DNA of 64,000 bases from Hypholoma sublateritium FD-334 SS-4. Its lineage: Eukaryota > Basidiomycota > Agaricomycetes > Agaricales > Strophariaceae. The translations under genes were made by a program, and so were the position numbers. Location of the stretch: assembly GCA_000827495.1 (NCBI GenBank), contig KN817566.1, forward strand, positions 62,001 to 126,000, in the 5' to 3' direction. Positions 11,918 through 23,300 of the stretch are shown in pieces. Each line of letters opens with the position of its first letter. The first letter of the stretch is position 1. The notes under the pieces were generated by a model, which searched no databases, had not been told where the DNA came from, and saw only the letters and a list, made by a program, of their open reading frames with translations.

Positions 11918-12854
11918 GTGTGGTACATTGGATGAAGTGGTTGGGAGAGATGGCTAGAGTTGACATATGATGACCATTCGCATGTAGGCGGTTCAAGGCC
12001 CCTACAGTCACTGAGTTGATCGTTAAATCTAGATATCCGATGCAATGCGATCTATATTTCAGCTCAACTTATGTGTGTTAAAGAATTATCCGTCCTGCTG
12101 CACTGGATCGCATGAGCGATCGTCGACTCTGTTATTGCGATCTGAACTTGAGCGCTTGAGCAGAGCCCATCGCTTCTGTGCAGATGGCCGTTGACATGTC
12201 TTCTACAAGGCTCCGACTTGCCTCATACCTTCGGGTTTGAAGGACGCCCAAAATAAAGGTGCGCCGCTAGCCAACCCCTGGCCAAGGTCATCTACAACTG
12301 GTTGTGTTCGAGTTATGAGGGCTGGCTTCGAGGAGTAATTTTTTCTGCAAGGATTTTGTTTTTGTACCCACTCATGCAAGACTATCAACTCAAGTGAATT
12401 CTATAGCTCGTTTGGTGCTCTCTAACGATTTCATCAAATACAACGCACGATGAAACAACACGGCGCTAATCAAGCTCGCGACAAGGAAGGTGCCGGATGC
12501 AACAAGGCAACTTGAACAAAAGCCTACGCATGGTGAGTACGCGCCGCGCTATATCCTCTCCGAAGTGTGCCGCCTGATCATCATCGTCCACATAACATTT
12601 GTTGATTTCATATAAACGATCACGACGGCGCTTCCCAGAACCATCTCTATCAAGTTTGTGGCATTATGCTGCTTCCAATTTATATCGCCTCTTTGTTGGA
12701 CGGAGCTAAGAATAGAACAGTAAGGTGATCGTGCGTTATTGGCCTGACAGTGATAGGATGGATTTAGAGCCACAGGACTGCTTACTACTCAGTAGTGCTC
12801 TTGCTTTACACTGTGCAGCACTACTTGATCGCTACAAAACCGAAGAACAACTAA
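11918..12854. other. Intergenic, no gene seen
   Basis: About 0.94 kb between the proline-rich gene and the HET gene, both on plus. Nothing convincing on either strand; it should hold the HET gene's promoter. Confidence 0.6.
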
Positions 12855-14673
12855 ATGTCGTCCGATGCCCCCGTAGAAGGCGCAGGTGAGCGAATGCCTT
12901 CCCCGACAGTGCTTGATAACACTGACGCTGAGCATGCACACAGATCCAGTCCCAGCCCGGACAATGTCACCTGCAGTATCGCGGATCCAGCCCACAAAGG
13001 CCAAGATCGCCACGCCGCTAAGCGACGCCCTGCGCGAGCACGTCTTCAACGAGATGCCGATCCGCATGCTGAAGCTGCCGGAGATGGTCCTCGTCGAGCG
13101 CGGCGCCGTCCTGCAGCATCTACTCCGCAAGCTCGCGTATATCACGCCGCGGCGGTTCGACGAGATGGTCGAGGACACGATCCAGTGGCAGAAACTGCAC
13201 GCGGGCGAGGGCTCGCCGCTGCCGCATCTGCCGCGCGACGACGGCACGCGGCGGCGGCGCGAGATAGAGATGCGCCGCCAGAACATGGACGGGCTCACGC
13301 GTCGGCACCCACTGTCGACGTTCAACCTTGTTGTCGACGACGAAGACATCGACGACGACGACATAGAGAAGGCCAGGGATGCGCTGATAGACAAGTTTCT
13401 CGACGAGCATGCGATCTACGCTATCCTATCGCACACCTGGCTGGAGGACTACCCCGAGGTCACATACCGGGACCGCATGGAAGAGAAGACATGGGCCGCG
13501 ATCGTCTCCGAGGAGCAGCCTGCGTACCAGAAGCTGTTCTGGTTCTGCAAGACAGCGTATGAGGCCGGGCGCGTCGACCTCGCGTGGATGGACACAGTCT
13601 GTATCAACAAGGACAGTACGACTGAGCTCGAGGAGTCCATTCGCTCGATGTTCCGCTGGTATCAGTCAGCGAAGCTGTGTTTCTGCTACCTTGCGGACAC
13701 CGAATCTCTCACGGACATGGATGCCGACCGCTGGTTCACCCGCGGGTGGACGCTGCAGGAATTGCTGGCCCCTCGAAAAATCAAATTCTACAACAAAAAC
13801 TGGATGCCGTTGTCCAACGAGCTCAACGACAAGCGATGCAGCGAGATAACCAGCATCATTGAGCGGGTGACGTCCATCAGCGTGGTGTCCATGTCGTCCT
13901 TCGAACCACGTACCGACCGGGGTGTGGCGCACAAGATGGCGTGGGCCGCCAAGCGCCGGACGACGAAGGCAGAGGACCATGCATACTGCCTCATGGGAAT
14001 ATTCGGCGTCAGTTTCTCCATCGCATATGGCGAGGGGCCTGAGCGGGCATTCCTCCGCCTGATAGAGGCCATCCTGACGACCTACCCTAATTGCTACGAC
14101 GTGTTCAACTTCGCAGGCGACCCCATCGACATCGAGATACACGCTTCCAACATCATTCCGTCCAGCCCTCAGTGCTATCTTGCCCACAAACACGACCTGA
14201 AGCTCGACCACCTCTACCCCCGCCGGCCGCTGACCCTCACGCACATCGGAATGCGCATCCCCCTACTAATCGTTACGGCGCAGTCGGACGCTACCTATGT
14301 GTCTGTACACGGCGAGCACAGGTTCCAGTGTGCTGATATCTATAAGTGGACTGCAGACCCGGTAATGTGCCACCCCGTTGAGCCCGTGGCCAGTGATCAT
14401 TTCGGGTTTGCGATCTGGAATTTCAGCGAACTTCCTGGCGACAACATCCTAATCCCCTCAATGTGCGCTATATTTCTCCTCGATCTCGATGTTGATGAGC
14501 CCCGCGGCGGCCGTGAGGGATGGTCTAGGTATATTGCGATGGACTCCATCGACTACGGAAGCAAGATCGACACTGAAGAGGTTCTCACTATGCGGATTTC
14601 TGGACTTGATGAACCCGTGGAGAAGCAGCGGCTGGGAGAGTACGGCATAACATATGCTTCGGTATACCTTTAG
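12855..14673 (+). CDS. HET-domain protein (vegetative-incompatibility type)
   Basis: Exons 12855-12885 and 12944-14673, 586 aa. The 58-bp intron (GTGAGC to CACAG) links a ten-residue first exon in phase. The HET domain covers about residues 168-365: YAILSHTWLED, DLAWMDTVCINK (about 221), SIRSMFRWYQSA, WFTRGWTLQELLAP (about 277) and EDHAYCLMGIFGV (about 357), all diagnostic blocks of PF06985. HET proteins trigger programmed cell death after non-self recognition in filamentous fungi. In mushrooms they form large families, often with a C-terminal part of unknown function as here, so an allorecognition role for this copy is inference. The N-terminal 165 residues are charged and acidic just before the domain. 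No NACHT or WD repeats follow. Coding GC is clearly higher than in the flanks. Confidence 0.88.
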
Positions 14674-15320
14674 TTAAATCTTTTGGAATTTTTTGCTCTC
14701 GAGCATCAGTCACTGACCATCCAACAAAAATGGCCTACCTGCGATTCTTGCAGGATATTTTTAGAACACGATAGCTTGCACGACGCAATACTCGAACCAC
14801 GGGACAAACGGTATATTTTTTGAAAGATTTGTGAGGAGTAGAGCTAACGCCTCAGGTCCGTCGAAGATTGAATACCGTGAAACAACAGCATCTGCGAATA
14901 TTTAGCAAATATGATGGTAGCGATGTCCTATTTTTAGAATTTTGCCCATGCCACAACTTCTTCAGGTCCTAGAAAGAAAGCGCGAGGTTCGAGGCTGATT
15001 GCAGTGGCTTGGGACATCTATAAACTTCGTACAGTCCACCGACGACCTCCGGGCTAGTATAATTTTGATGCGCCGGACGGAAATCCTCGAAAAGTCCCTT
15101 TCACATATCCTCAACGAATAAATACCTCCGAATCGACCACAAGTCGAGCATAAGAATGGATGTTCTGGAGCTGATATATACTGCGATGTGGGCGGCCTCG
15201 ACATATTTCTTGGCTTCCACAGACAGACACAACACGCGCGCATAAAATGCAGCCTACATTCACACTCCCTCGCTGTATAAAAGCTGTCCATGCGCAACCG
15301 GTGCTCCCCATCTCTCCGGA
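14674..15320. other. Intergenic, no gene seen
   Basis: About 650 bp between the HET gene and the peptidase-like gene, both on plus. No motif-bearing frame; it should hold the promoter of the downstream gene. Confidence 0.6.
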
Positions 15321-16365
15321 ATGTCTCCCATAGTATACGAAGGCGAAGCCAACTTTGACTACCCCGCCGCAGGCAAACCCCTGAAGACCTGGTACAAGGT
15401 CACAGGCGACCTCAAGTCCTCCACCGCGACTCCTCTCATTATCCTGCACGGCGGGCCTGGCGTGGGATCGGCTGCGTACAACCCCTTCTCCGACTTGACC
15501 GCCGCCCATGGGATCCCTATCGTCCAGTACGAGCAGGTCGGCTGCGGGCGCTCGACTGACCTGCGCAACAAGGCCGACGCTGGAATCGAGTTCTGGAACG
15601 ACTCCCTATTCGTCTCCGAGCTCGAGAACCTCATCCAGCATCTTGGTCTGACGCGATACGACGTCTTGGGCCATTGTACGTCGATTTTTCAGCCCCGTAT
15701 TTTATTCTAACGCTAGACGTCTGTTGTTTTCACATTTAGCTTGGGGTGCGATGTTCGGGTCGCGTTTCGCAGCGAAGCAGCCAGCGGGGCTGCGCCGTTA
15801 CATCATAATGTCTTCGGCTCCTAGCACGAAACTATGGATTGACGCCCAGAACACCCTTCGGCGCACGCTGCCACAGGATATTCAAGATACAATGGCGAAA
15901 TGCGAAGCGGATGGTACGACAGGCTCCGATGAGTACCAAGCCGCCATGGGCCTGTATTATTCGCAGTTCTTGTGTCGATTGGACCCGATGCCGAAGGAGA
16001 TTTTGGAATGCTTGGCCTTGCTCGAGAGAGACCCCACCGTATACGCCACTATGTAAGTCACCCTTATGGTCGTATTTCTGCAAGTATTGATTCACGGTGG
16101 AATATTTAGGTGGGGTCCGTCTGAATTCTTCGTCGCCGGTACACTCAAAGAGTGGTCCGTCCTTGACGAACTGCACAAAATCTCCGTACCAACTTTGCTA
16201 TTGAACGGAAGATACGACGAGGCACAGGATAGCGCGATGGCGCCCTTCATGACCCATATACCGAAGGTGAAATGGGTCCAATTCGCAGAATCATCGCACA
16301 TGGCGCAATTCGAAGAGCGGACACGATTCATGGAAGTTGTAGGAAGGTGGCTTAGCGAGCAATGA
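15321..16365 (+). CDS. Proline iminopeptidase-like alpha/beta hydrolase
   Basis: Exons 15321-15675, 15740-16052 and 16110-16365, 307 aa. Family landmarks: HGGPGVG oxyanion loop, YEQVGCGRS, the nucleophile elbow GHSWG rebuilt across intron 1, the acid in LLNGRYDEAQD and the catalytic His in SSHMAQFE. This is the layout of the S33 proline iminopeptidase / L-amino acid amidase group, which releases N-terminal residues (often proline) or hydrolyses amino acid amides. The length is normal and no signal peptide is seen, so it is probably cytosolic. It converges on the coiled-coil gene at 16681-18852. A broken copy of its last exon lies at 19850-20042. Confidence 0.9.
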
Positions 16366-16680
16366 GTGCAATTGAGAGATCGCAACAGAATATATATCAG
16401 CAAAGGGCGGATCTGAAAGAACGAAAGTAGCTGTTGTAAGCGGGGTCTCGTCAGTGTTGTCTCAGGGTCATCAATAAAATTGGATGATTGTACGGCGCAA
16501 ACTTTTAGAGGAAGATGCAAGGAAGATGTGTATAAAAAAAGGGAGCAAATATTGTGAGGATATCACGTATCAAAATAGGGTGATACTCAGTATAGCGAAA
16601 GTTCGGAAAGGGGATTTTCCAGATGAGGGAAGATATAGAGCAGCGAAAACTAGATAGATAAGTGGTCGGGACATTATGCT
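16366..16680. other. Convergent 3' region, duplicated at 20043-20328
   Basis: 315 bp between two convergent stops. It holds both 3' ends and no gene. It aligns by eye with 20043-20328 (shared stretches such as GGCGCAAACTTTTA and GATATCACGTAT), which shows that the segmental duplication runs through it. Confidence 0.7.
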
Positions 16681-18852
16681 CTAGGCCCCCCACCCGCGTC
16701 CGAGTCGACCATTGGCGCGGAGAATGGCAGCACACATACCAAGGCCTACTAACAGCACAAAGCGACTATCCGATAATCCACCCACACCATCGCGGCGGAC
16801 GGCCGAGGTCGACACAAGATATGGATTAACGGTCGACTTGTTTGCAGATGCCGGAGGAGGGTTGACATGCCCATTTGCTTGGACAACCTCAGTTTCACCA
16901 GCTGGCGCAGGGATAGCCTTCGGGACATAGGGGGCAGGCCCACGAAGGAACGCAGGCATGCGCTCCTCGCCCACCACGGGAAGCACGAAGATCTTCCAGC
17001 ACTGGCGCAGGACGTCCGTGCCGAGGCCCTGCTGTTTAAGCGCAGCCTGATACGCAGCGAACCGCTCCTGCTCGGCCTGGCGCGCTTGTTCAAGCTCCTG
17101 CGCTTCGAGTGTGGCAGCCGCTTCAGCAACCGCTTCGCGAGCTGCCTTCTCCTCCAACGCGCGCTCCTTCTCCTCCACGATTGCTTCCCTTTCCCGCAGC
17201 TTCTCCTCCATAGCGCCCAAGCGCCCCTCGGTGCTCTTGAGCTCGTCGACGCGCGCACCAAGCTGCTCTTCACGCATGCTCAAACTCCGCTTAGCGCTTT
17301 GTAGCGCCGCCTCCGCCTTCACCAAAGCCCCCTCGCGCGCACTTAGAATCTCCTCCTTCTGATACACCGCCTCTTCACGCGCAGTAGCGTCGCGCATGCG
17401 CTGTTCGAGCACGTCTTCGTGCACAAGGAGAGCAGCGCCCTTGTCGCTGACATCCTTCGCTTTCTGCTCGAGCTCAAATGCGCGCGCCGCAGTCTTCTCG
17501 TGCACGACTTTATCGACGCTCTCTTCGCGGGCCAAGACGACCTGTTCACGCTCGACGAGGGCATGTTCGAGGATATTCAGTGATGTTTGGCGTTCCTCAA
17601 CGACCGCTAAATGTTCGTTGACCTCTTGTGATTTCCAAGCAACGTACGCCAATTTGTGCTCAACGTCTCTGGCTTTTTGGTCGACATCTTCAGATCGCAG
17701 AGCGAGGTCGCTGGTTTTATGTTCAATGGTAGCGATCTGTTGCTCGAGGTCTTGGCCTTTCTGTTCGAGGATAACATATTGCTGCTCAACATCCCAAGCT
17801 TCCCGCTCGACGGCAGCAGACCGTTTGTCGACGTCTGCAGTCTTGTGATCGAAGTCCCTGGCTTTCTGTTCGACGGCGGCGGACTGATGCTCGAGGTCCT
17901 TCGCCTGCTGTTCCAGCTCCCTGCTTTTCTCCTCGACCTCCCTCAACTTCACCTCCAGCTCCTCCACCCGCTTGTCGACTTCCCTCGCCCTCTGATCGAC
18001 TATAGCCTCCCACCCCCGAACCTCCTCCAACTGCCGCTGAACGTCCCCCGCCTTCTGTTCAACCTCTTCAGCGCACTGGTCAATCTCCCTTTGAGTCGCT
18101 GCCATCTCGTCCGCCCGCCTATCCACCTCTCGCTCCCGGTCGTCAATTTCGAGCTGTTTCGCCTGCACGTTCTTCAGCTGCTGCTGAACCTCTGCGGCCT
18201 TCTGCTCCGCGTCGAGAAATTGGAGACTGAAATCTCTGACTTTTTGTTCGATAAAGTCGTATTGCTGGTCGAGCTCGGCGCTCTTTTCCTTTACTTGTCT
18301 CCGTGTCGCTTCCAACTCCTGCGCCTGCTCTTCTACCTCTCGCGCCCGGTCGTCGGCCTTGAGTTCGCGTGCCCGGACGGCTTCGATTCTGTGCTGAATA
18401 TTCTGCGCTTTCTCCTCGAAGTCTGCAGACTGCTGCTCGAGGTCCTTGCCTATTTCCTCAACGGCGCGAATTTGTTCGTCCAGCTCACTGGCCTTCAGTG
18501 CGACAGCCGCTGCCCGCTGTTCGAGATCTCTAGATTTCTCGCCGATCTCCAGTTGCTTCGCCTCCAGCTCCGTCATGCGGACATTCGCCGTGTTCTCCCG
18601 CACCTGCTCCTGTACATCCCTGGCCTTCCGCTCGACAGCCGCGGACTGCTCCTCAAGCTGTCTGGTCTCCTGTTCGATGATGGGGGTCTTCTGTGGGAGG
18701 TCCCCAGCCTTCTGCTGGACGGCGTCGGGTTTCTCGGCGCGCGATGATGGCCTGGTAACGCCTGGTAATCTATTGGAATCGACGGGGGCAATGGTGGGAG
18801 CGGGCGACGAATTCACACCGTGACGCTTCTGCTGTTTGCGTTTCGGGGGCAT
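16681..18852 (-). CDS. Coiled-coil protein, partial copy of the SAM gene
   Basis: One open frame, 723 aa. Residues 1-50 are basic and Pro-rich (MPPKRKQQKRHG). Nearly all the rest is a coiled coil built from a degenerate two-heptad (14-residue) repeat of the type AVEQKARDLEQQ. An Ala-rich EKERALEEKAAREAVAEA segment leads into a conserved globular end (LGTDVLRQCWKIFVLPVV, FLRGPAPYVPKAIP). The last 30 residues have a hydrophobic stretch (FVLLVGLGMCAAIL) that could be a C-terminal membrane tail. From about residue 60 to the end it matches the 1530-aa protein encoded at 20329-25542, so it is a duplicate of that gene's 3' half with a new start. It stays open and may be expressed. Molecular role unknown; scaffold or structural role is only a guess. 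Confidence 0.75.
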   Translation of the reverse strand: MPPKRKQQKRHGVNSSPAPTIAPVDSNRLPGVTRPSSRAEKPDAVQQKAGDLPQKTPIIEQETRQLEEQSAAVERKARDVQEQVRENTANVRMTELEAKQLEIGEKSRDLEQRAAAVALKASELDEQIRAVEEIGKDLEQQSADFEEKAQNIQHRIEAVRARELKADDRAREVEEQAQELEATRRQVKEKSAELDQQYDFIEQKVRDFSLQFLDAEQKAAEVQQQLKNVQAKQLEIDDREREVDRRADEMAATQREIDQCAEEVEQKAGDVQRQLEEVRGWEAIVDQRAREVDKRVEELEVKLREVEEKSRELEQQAKDLEHQSAAVEQKARDFDHKTADVDKRSAAVEREAWDVEQQYVILEQKGQDLEQQIATIEHKTSDLALRSEDVDQKARDVEHKLAYVAWKSQEVNEHLAVVEERQTSLNILEHALVEREQVVLAREESVDKVVHEKTAARAFELEQKAKDVSDKGAALLVHEDVLEQRMRDATAREEAVYQKEEILSAREGALVKAEAALQSAKRSLSMREEQLGARVDELKSTEGRLGAMEEKLREREAIVEEKERALEEKAAREAVAEAAATLEAQELEQARQAEQERFAAYQAALKQQGLGTDVLRQCWKIFVLPVVGEERMPAFLRGPAPYVPKAIPAPAGETEVVQANGHVNPPPASANKSTVNPYLVSTSAVRRDGVGGLSDSRFVLLVGLGMCAAILRANGRLGRGWGA

Positions 18853-19849
18853 GTTGGCGATGTGCGCTTAATGACGAAGCTGCGCTTGCGGGTCACCTAT
18901 GACTGTGGCTAGATCAAAGCGTGTTGGTGGCTGGGGAGATAGGTGCTTGCACGGCGCTGGAAGGCGCTCGCAGCAAAGGAGATGGGAGTAGATGGTAGGA
19001 TGCAGTTTGAGGTACATAGAATTGCATGAACCATGTATGCGCTGGCAGCCCACCACCAAGACGCCTCACACGAGGCCAGTGCATTGCGAAAGCGTGTTCC
19101 GAAGAAGGGCGCGTTGGAACCATTTCCGAAACGCTTTGCAAGACATGATGCATGAAACTTCGCCAAATGAATGACGATAGCGAATATAGCTCAAGAGATT
19201 ATCCTCGGGTAAGAGTTTGGTGTAAGTTTGCCGTGTAGCGTTCGAGGAAGTTGCCCTAAGGTTGACCAGTGTTCCACAGGCAAACTTGGTTCAAACGTCA
19301 AGTAATATTGTCCTGGACACAGCAAGTATTGACCGCGACCGCGAATTCTGATCATGACCTGGTGAGCTATGGGTATATTGACTCATGTTGTCAGCGGGTA
19401 TTCCAGGGAGAGGCGAAAGCAAATAAGAACTGCGTAGGTCGGGGTGGTCCGCTCATCCTCCATATTTGGATCTTCTCATCCATTTATGCCAGTGGTGGGG
19501 CACGGACTTAGGCACAACTCGGGCGACATGACGATGTGAAAGAGTATTTTCGCTGGACTATGAAGACGGGGAGATCCAGGTTTGCTGTTAATGTGTTTGA
19601 TGGTAGCAACGCTGGGCCAATCGGTCGGCCCTAACAGTTTGGGTCTGGCAAGGCTCGTAGACGCGTCCATCAGGCGCGCGGCCAGGCAAACACGCGATGG
19701 CAGGAGGCAAGGAAAGGTTCGTTCGTCACAGCGCGTCCGTCTACATATGGACAGGCTGTGCTACGGGATCTAATCTAATCATATCGACACTGAAGCGGTT
19801 CCCATTCGACTCCATTCTTATTCACGTTCAAATGAAATGACTGGGACAT
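18853..19849. other. Single-copy spacer between duplicated units
   Basis: About 1 kb upstream of the 723-aa coiled-coil gene, not seen in the other copy. It must hold the new promoter that drives that gene. No gene recognised. Confidence 0.55.
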
Positions 19850-20042
19850 ATAGGTGGGGCACGTCTGAAATTTGTGTTGTTGGTACACTCAAATCGATGT
19901 GGTCTGTCCTCGAGTGCCCTTCAACCTTGCTTCAACCCAGAACTTGAAATGGGCCCCGTTTGCAAAATCAGCGCACATGGCGCAATTCGAAGAGCGCACA
20001 CGATTCATCGAAGTTGTAGGCAGGTGGCTCAGCGAGCAATGA
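19850..20042 (+). pseudogene. Relic of the last exon of the S33 hydrolase
   Basis: Matches 16110-16365, beginning at the same intron acceptor (TAG then GTGGGG) and ending at the same stop (AGCGAGCAATGA). About 70 bp in the middle are missing, including the segment coding for the catalytic Asp (NGRYDEAQD); the piece for HMAQFEERTRF survives. No upstream exons are present, so it cannot make an enzyme. It marks the edge of the segmental duplication shared with the coiled-coil genes. Confidence 0.82.
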
Positions 20043-20328
20043 ATTCAATTGAAAGATCGCAGAGGATTATACGGCAGACAAAGGGCGGATCTGGAAGATA
20101 ACGAAAGTAACTCTGGTAAGTAGGGTGTCGTCAGGTGTCGTCGCAGGGTCGTTAGTGGAATCGGATGATTATACGGCGCAAACTTTTATAGAGGAAGATG
20201 TGTAGAAATGGGAGCAAAGATTGTGAGGATATCACGTATTAAAAAGGCGTGAAAGCGGATCAGCGAGGATATTTTCCAGATGAACGAAGATTTAAAGCAG
20301 CGAAAACAAGAAGAAATGTTCGGGGCAT

Positions 20329-23300
20329 TTATGCTCTAGGCCCCCACCCGCGTCGACCGACGACGCGGAGAATTGCAGCACACATACCAAGGCCTAACAG
20401 CACAAGGTAATTATCCGTTAGCCCGCCTAGGCCAACGAATCGGCCGAAGATAGCATCGCGGTGGACAGCCCAGGTCGGCACGAGATATGGACCAACGGGC
20501 GACTTGTTTCCAGGTGCCGGAGGGGGATCAGCGTTTCCGTTTTCCTGACCGGCCTCAGATTCGACAGCAGGGATAGTCTTCGGGACGTAGGGTGGAGGCC
20601 CACGGAGGAACGCAGGCATGCGTTCCTCGCCCACCACGGGAAGCACGAAGATCTTCCAGCACTGGCGCAGGACATCCGTGCCGAGGCCCTGCTGTTTAAG
20701 CGCAGCCTGATACGCTGCGAACCGCTCCTGCTCGGCCTGACGCGCCTGTTCGACTTCCTGGGCCTTGAGTGCGGCAGCCGCTTCAGCAGCCGCCTCGCGA
20801 GCTGCCTTCTCCTCCAACGCGCGCTCTTTCTCCTGGACGATTGCTTCCCTCTCCCGCAGCTTCTCCTCCCTGACGCCTAAGAGGTCCTCGGTGCTCTTGA
20901 CCTCGTCAACGCGCGCACCGAGCTGCTCCTCACGCACGCTCAGATCCTGCTTAGCGCTCTGCAACACCGCCTCCGCCTCCGCCAAAGCACCCTCGCGTGC
21001 ACCAAGAATCTCCTCTTTCTCACACACCGCCTCTTCACGCGCAGCGGCGTCGCGCATGCGTTGCTCGAGCACGTCCTCGCGCAAGAGGAGAGCAGCGCCC
21101 TTGTCGCCGACGTCCTTCGCTTTCAGCTCAAGCTCGTGCTCCCGTGCCGAAGTTTTCTCCTGCACAACCTTATCGACGCTCTCTTCGCGGCTCGAGACGA
21201 CCTGTTCACGCTCGGCGAGGGTGTGCTCGCGAATGTCGAGTGATGCTTGGTGCTCCTCCACGACCTTCGAGCGTTCGTCGACCTCCTCGGATTTGCGAGC
21301 AACGTCTTCCGACTTCTGGTCAACGTCCTTGGCTTTCTGCTCTACGTCGTCAGATTGTCGGAAGACGTCCCTGGCCTTTTGTGTGAGGACAACAGCCTGC
21401 TCTTCCAAACCTTGCGCTTTCTGGTCGAGGGCGGCAGATATTCGCTGAAGATCCCTAGCCTTCTGCTCGACGGTAGCAGATTGTTCGTCCAGGTTTTTGA
21501 ATTTCTGCTCGACGTCCGCGTTCTTCAGATCAAGGTCCTTCTCCTGCTGTTCGACGGCGACGGTCTGTTGCTTCAAGTCCTTGGCCTGTTGCGCAACGGT
21601 AGCAGTCTGCTGCTCCAGTTCCCCAGCCTTCTCCTCAACCTCTCTCATCTTCACCTCCAGCTCCTCCGCCCGCCCATCTGCCTCCCGTGCCCTCTCGTCG
21701 ACCTTCGCTTCCCTCACCTGCACCTCCTCCAATTGCCGCTGAACATCCCCCGCCTTCTGCTCGACCTCCTCAGAGCGCAGGTCAAGCTCTCGGGCCTTCT
21801 GCTCCACCTCCCTCTGCGTAGTCGCAAGCTCGTCCGATCGCCTATCAGCCTCTCGCTCCCGGTTGTCAGCCTTGAGCTGCCTCGCTTGCACATCCTCGAG
21901 CTGTTGTTGGACCTCTGCGGTCTTTTTCTCGGCGTCGAGCAACTGCTGGGCGAGATCTCTAGCCTTCTGTTCGATGAGGTCGGATCGCTGGTCGAGCTCG
22001 GCATTCTTCTCTTCTATTGCTCTCCGCGTAGCTTCCAACTCCCCCGCCTGATCTTCGACCTCTCTCGCCCGGTTGCCAGCCTTGAGTTCACGGGCCCCGA
22101 CGGCTTCCGTTCGCTGCTGAACATCCATGGCCTTCTCTTCGATGTCTGCAGCCTGTTGCTGGAGGTCCCTGCTCTTTTCTTCGACGACCTGGGATTGCTG
22201 CTCCAGCTCGCTGGCTCTCAGTGCGACAGCCGCGGACCGCTGCTCGAGATCTCTGGCTTTCTCGTCGACCTCAACCTGCTTCGCCTCCAGTTCGTTCATG
22301 CGGTCATCCGCCATGCTCTCCCGCACCTGCACCTCCTCGAGCTGCTCCTGGATATCCTTGACCTTCCGCTCGACATCCTCGGACTGCTCCGCGAGCTCCC
22401 TGGTCTTCTGCTCAACGGCGAGAGTTTGCTGTTCGAGGTCCTTAGTCTTCTGCTGCAAGGCATTGGCCTGCTCGGCGAGCTCAGTGGCCTTCTGTTCGAC
22501 TGCCCGGCGCTCCACAGCCACCTCCTCCACGCGCCCATCCACCTCTCGCGCCTTCTCCTCGATCTTCCCCTCCCTCTCCTGCACTTCCGCAGTTTTCCGC
22601 TCAACGTCCTCCGCCTTGCGGTCGACCTCCGCGGCGCGGGCGTCGAGCGCGCTCTCCCGCGCACGCACAGCCGCATCGCGCTCCTCGACCGCACGCGCCT
22701 GCTCAACGACCTCACGAGCCTTCTCACTGACGACGCGCTGACGCTCTCCGACGATCTTTGCCCGCGCGCCCAGCTCCCGCTCTTGCTCCGCCGCTCTCGG
22801 CGACTCCGGCTCGTCCCCGGGCGCCACGACCACGGCCTCGTCGAACAGCCCCATGACCCCTGGGCGGCGCAGGCCATCTTTGTCCCTGGTGCTCCGCGGC
22901 TTCTCGTCCTGCGCCTTTCCATTGCCGTTGCCATTGCTTAGCGTCACCGCCTTCGCCTTGCGCGCGCCGTTCACCTCGCCGCCCGGCACGCGCTTGACCG
23001 TATCCCCGAGCTCGAGCTCCCACGCCGCCGCTCCCTGCGCCGACGGCGACGGCGGCTGCGCCGCGAGGAGGTCTGCGACACTTGGCTCGCTGCGGCTCGT
23101 GTCGGACTCGACGACGGAGCCAGACGACTCCGCGCTCTCCCGCGCAGTACGGTACCGCTCGTCGCCGGTGGCCTCCGTCTCGGTCCCGTGCCCCGGGGAC
23201 GCGTCGCGGTCGCTCACGCCGACGGCGCGCTGCGGCCGCGGGTGGTGCAGCGCCGCCTCCGTATGCGGTGAGCGCGCGTGGCGGAAGCCCAGTTCGTATT

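Noticed and set aside
17656..18747. A 363-codon plus-strand open frame opposite the 723-aa coiled-coil gene
   Set aside because: Its Leu/Phe/Val-rich text is the mirror of Glu/Gln/Lys-rich coiled-coil codons. The same mirror frame appears opposite the larger copy. No motif of its own.
21247..22941. A 564-codon plus-strand open frame opposite the SAM/coiled-coil gene
   Set aside because: Long only because the repeated coiled-coil codons on the other strand avoid stops here. Highly hydrophobic and repetitive with the same 14-codon period.
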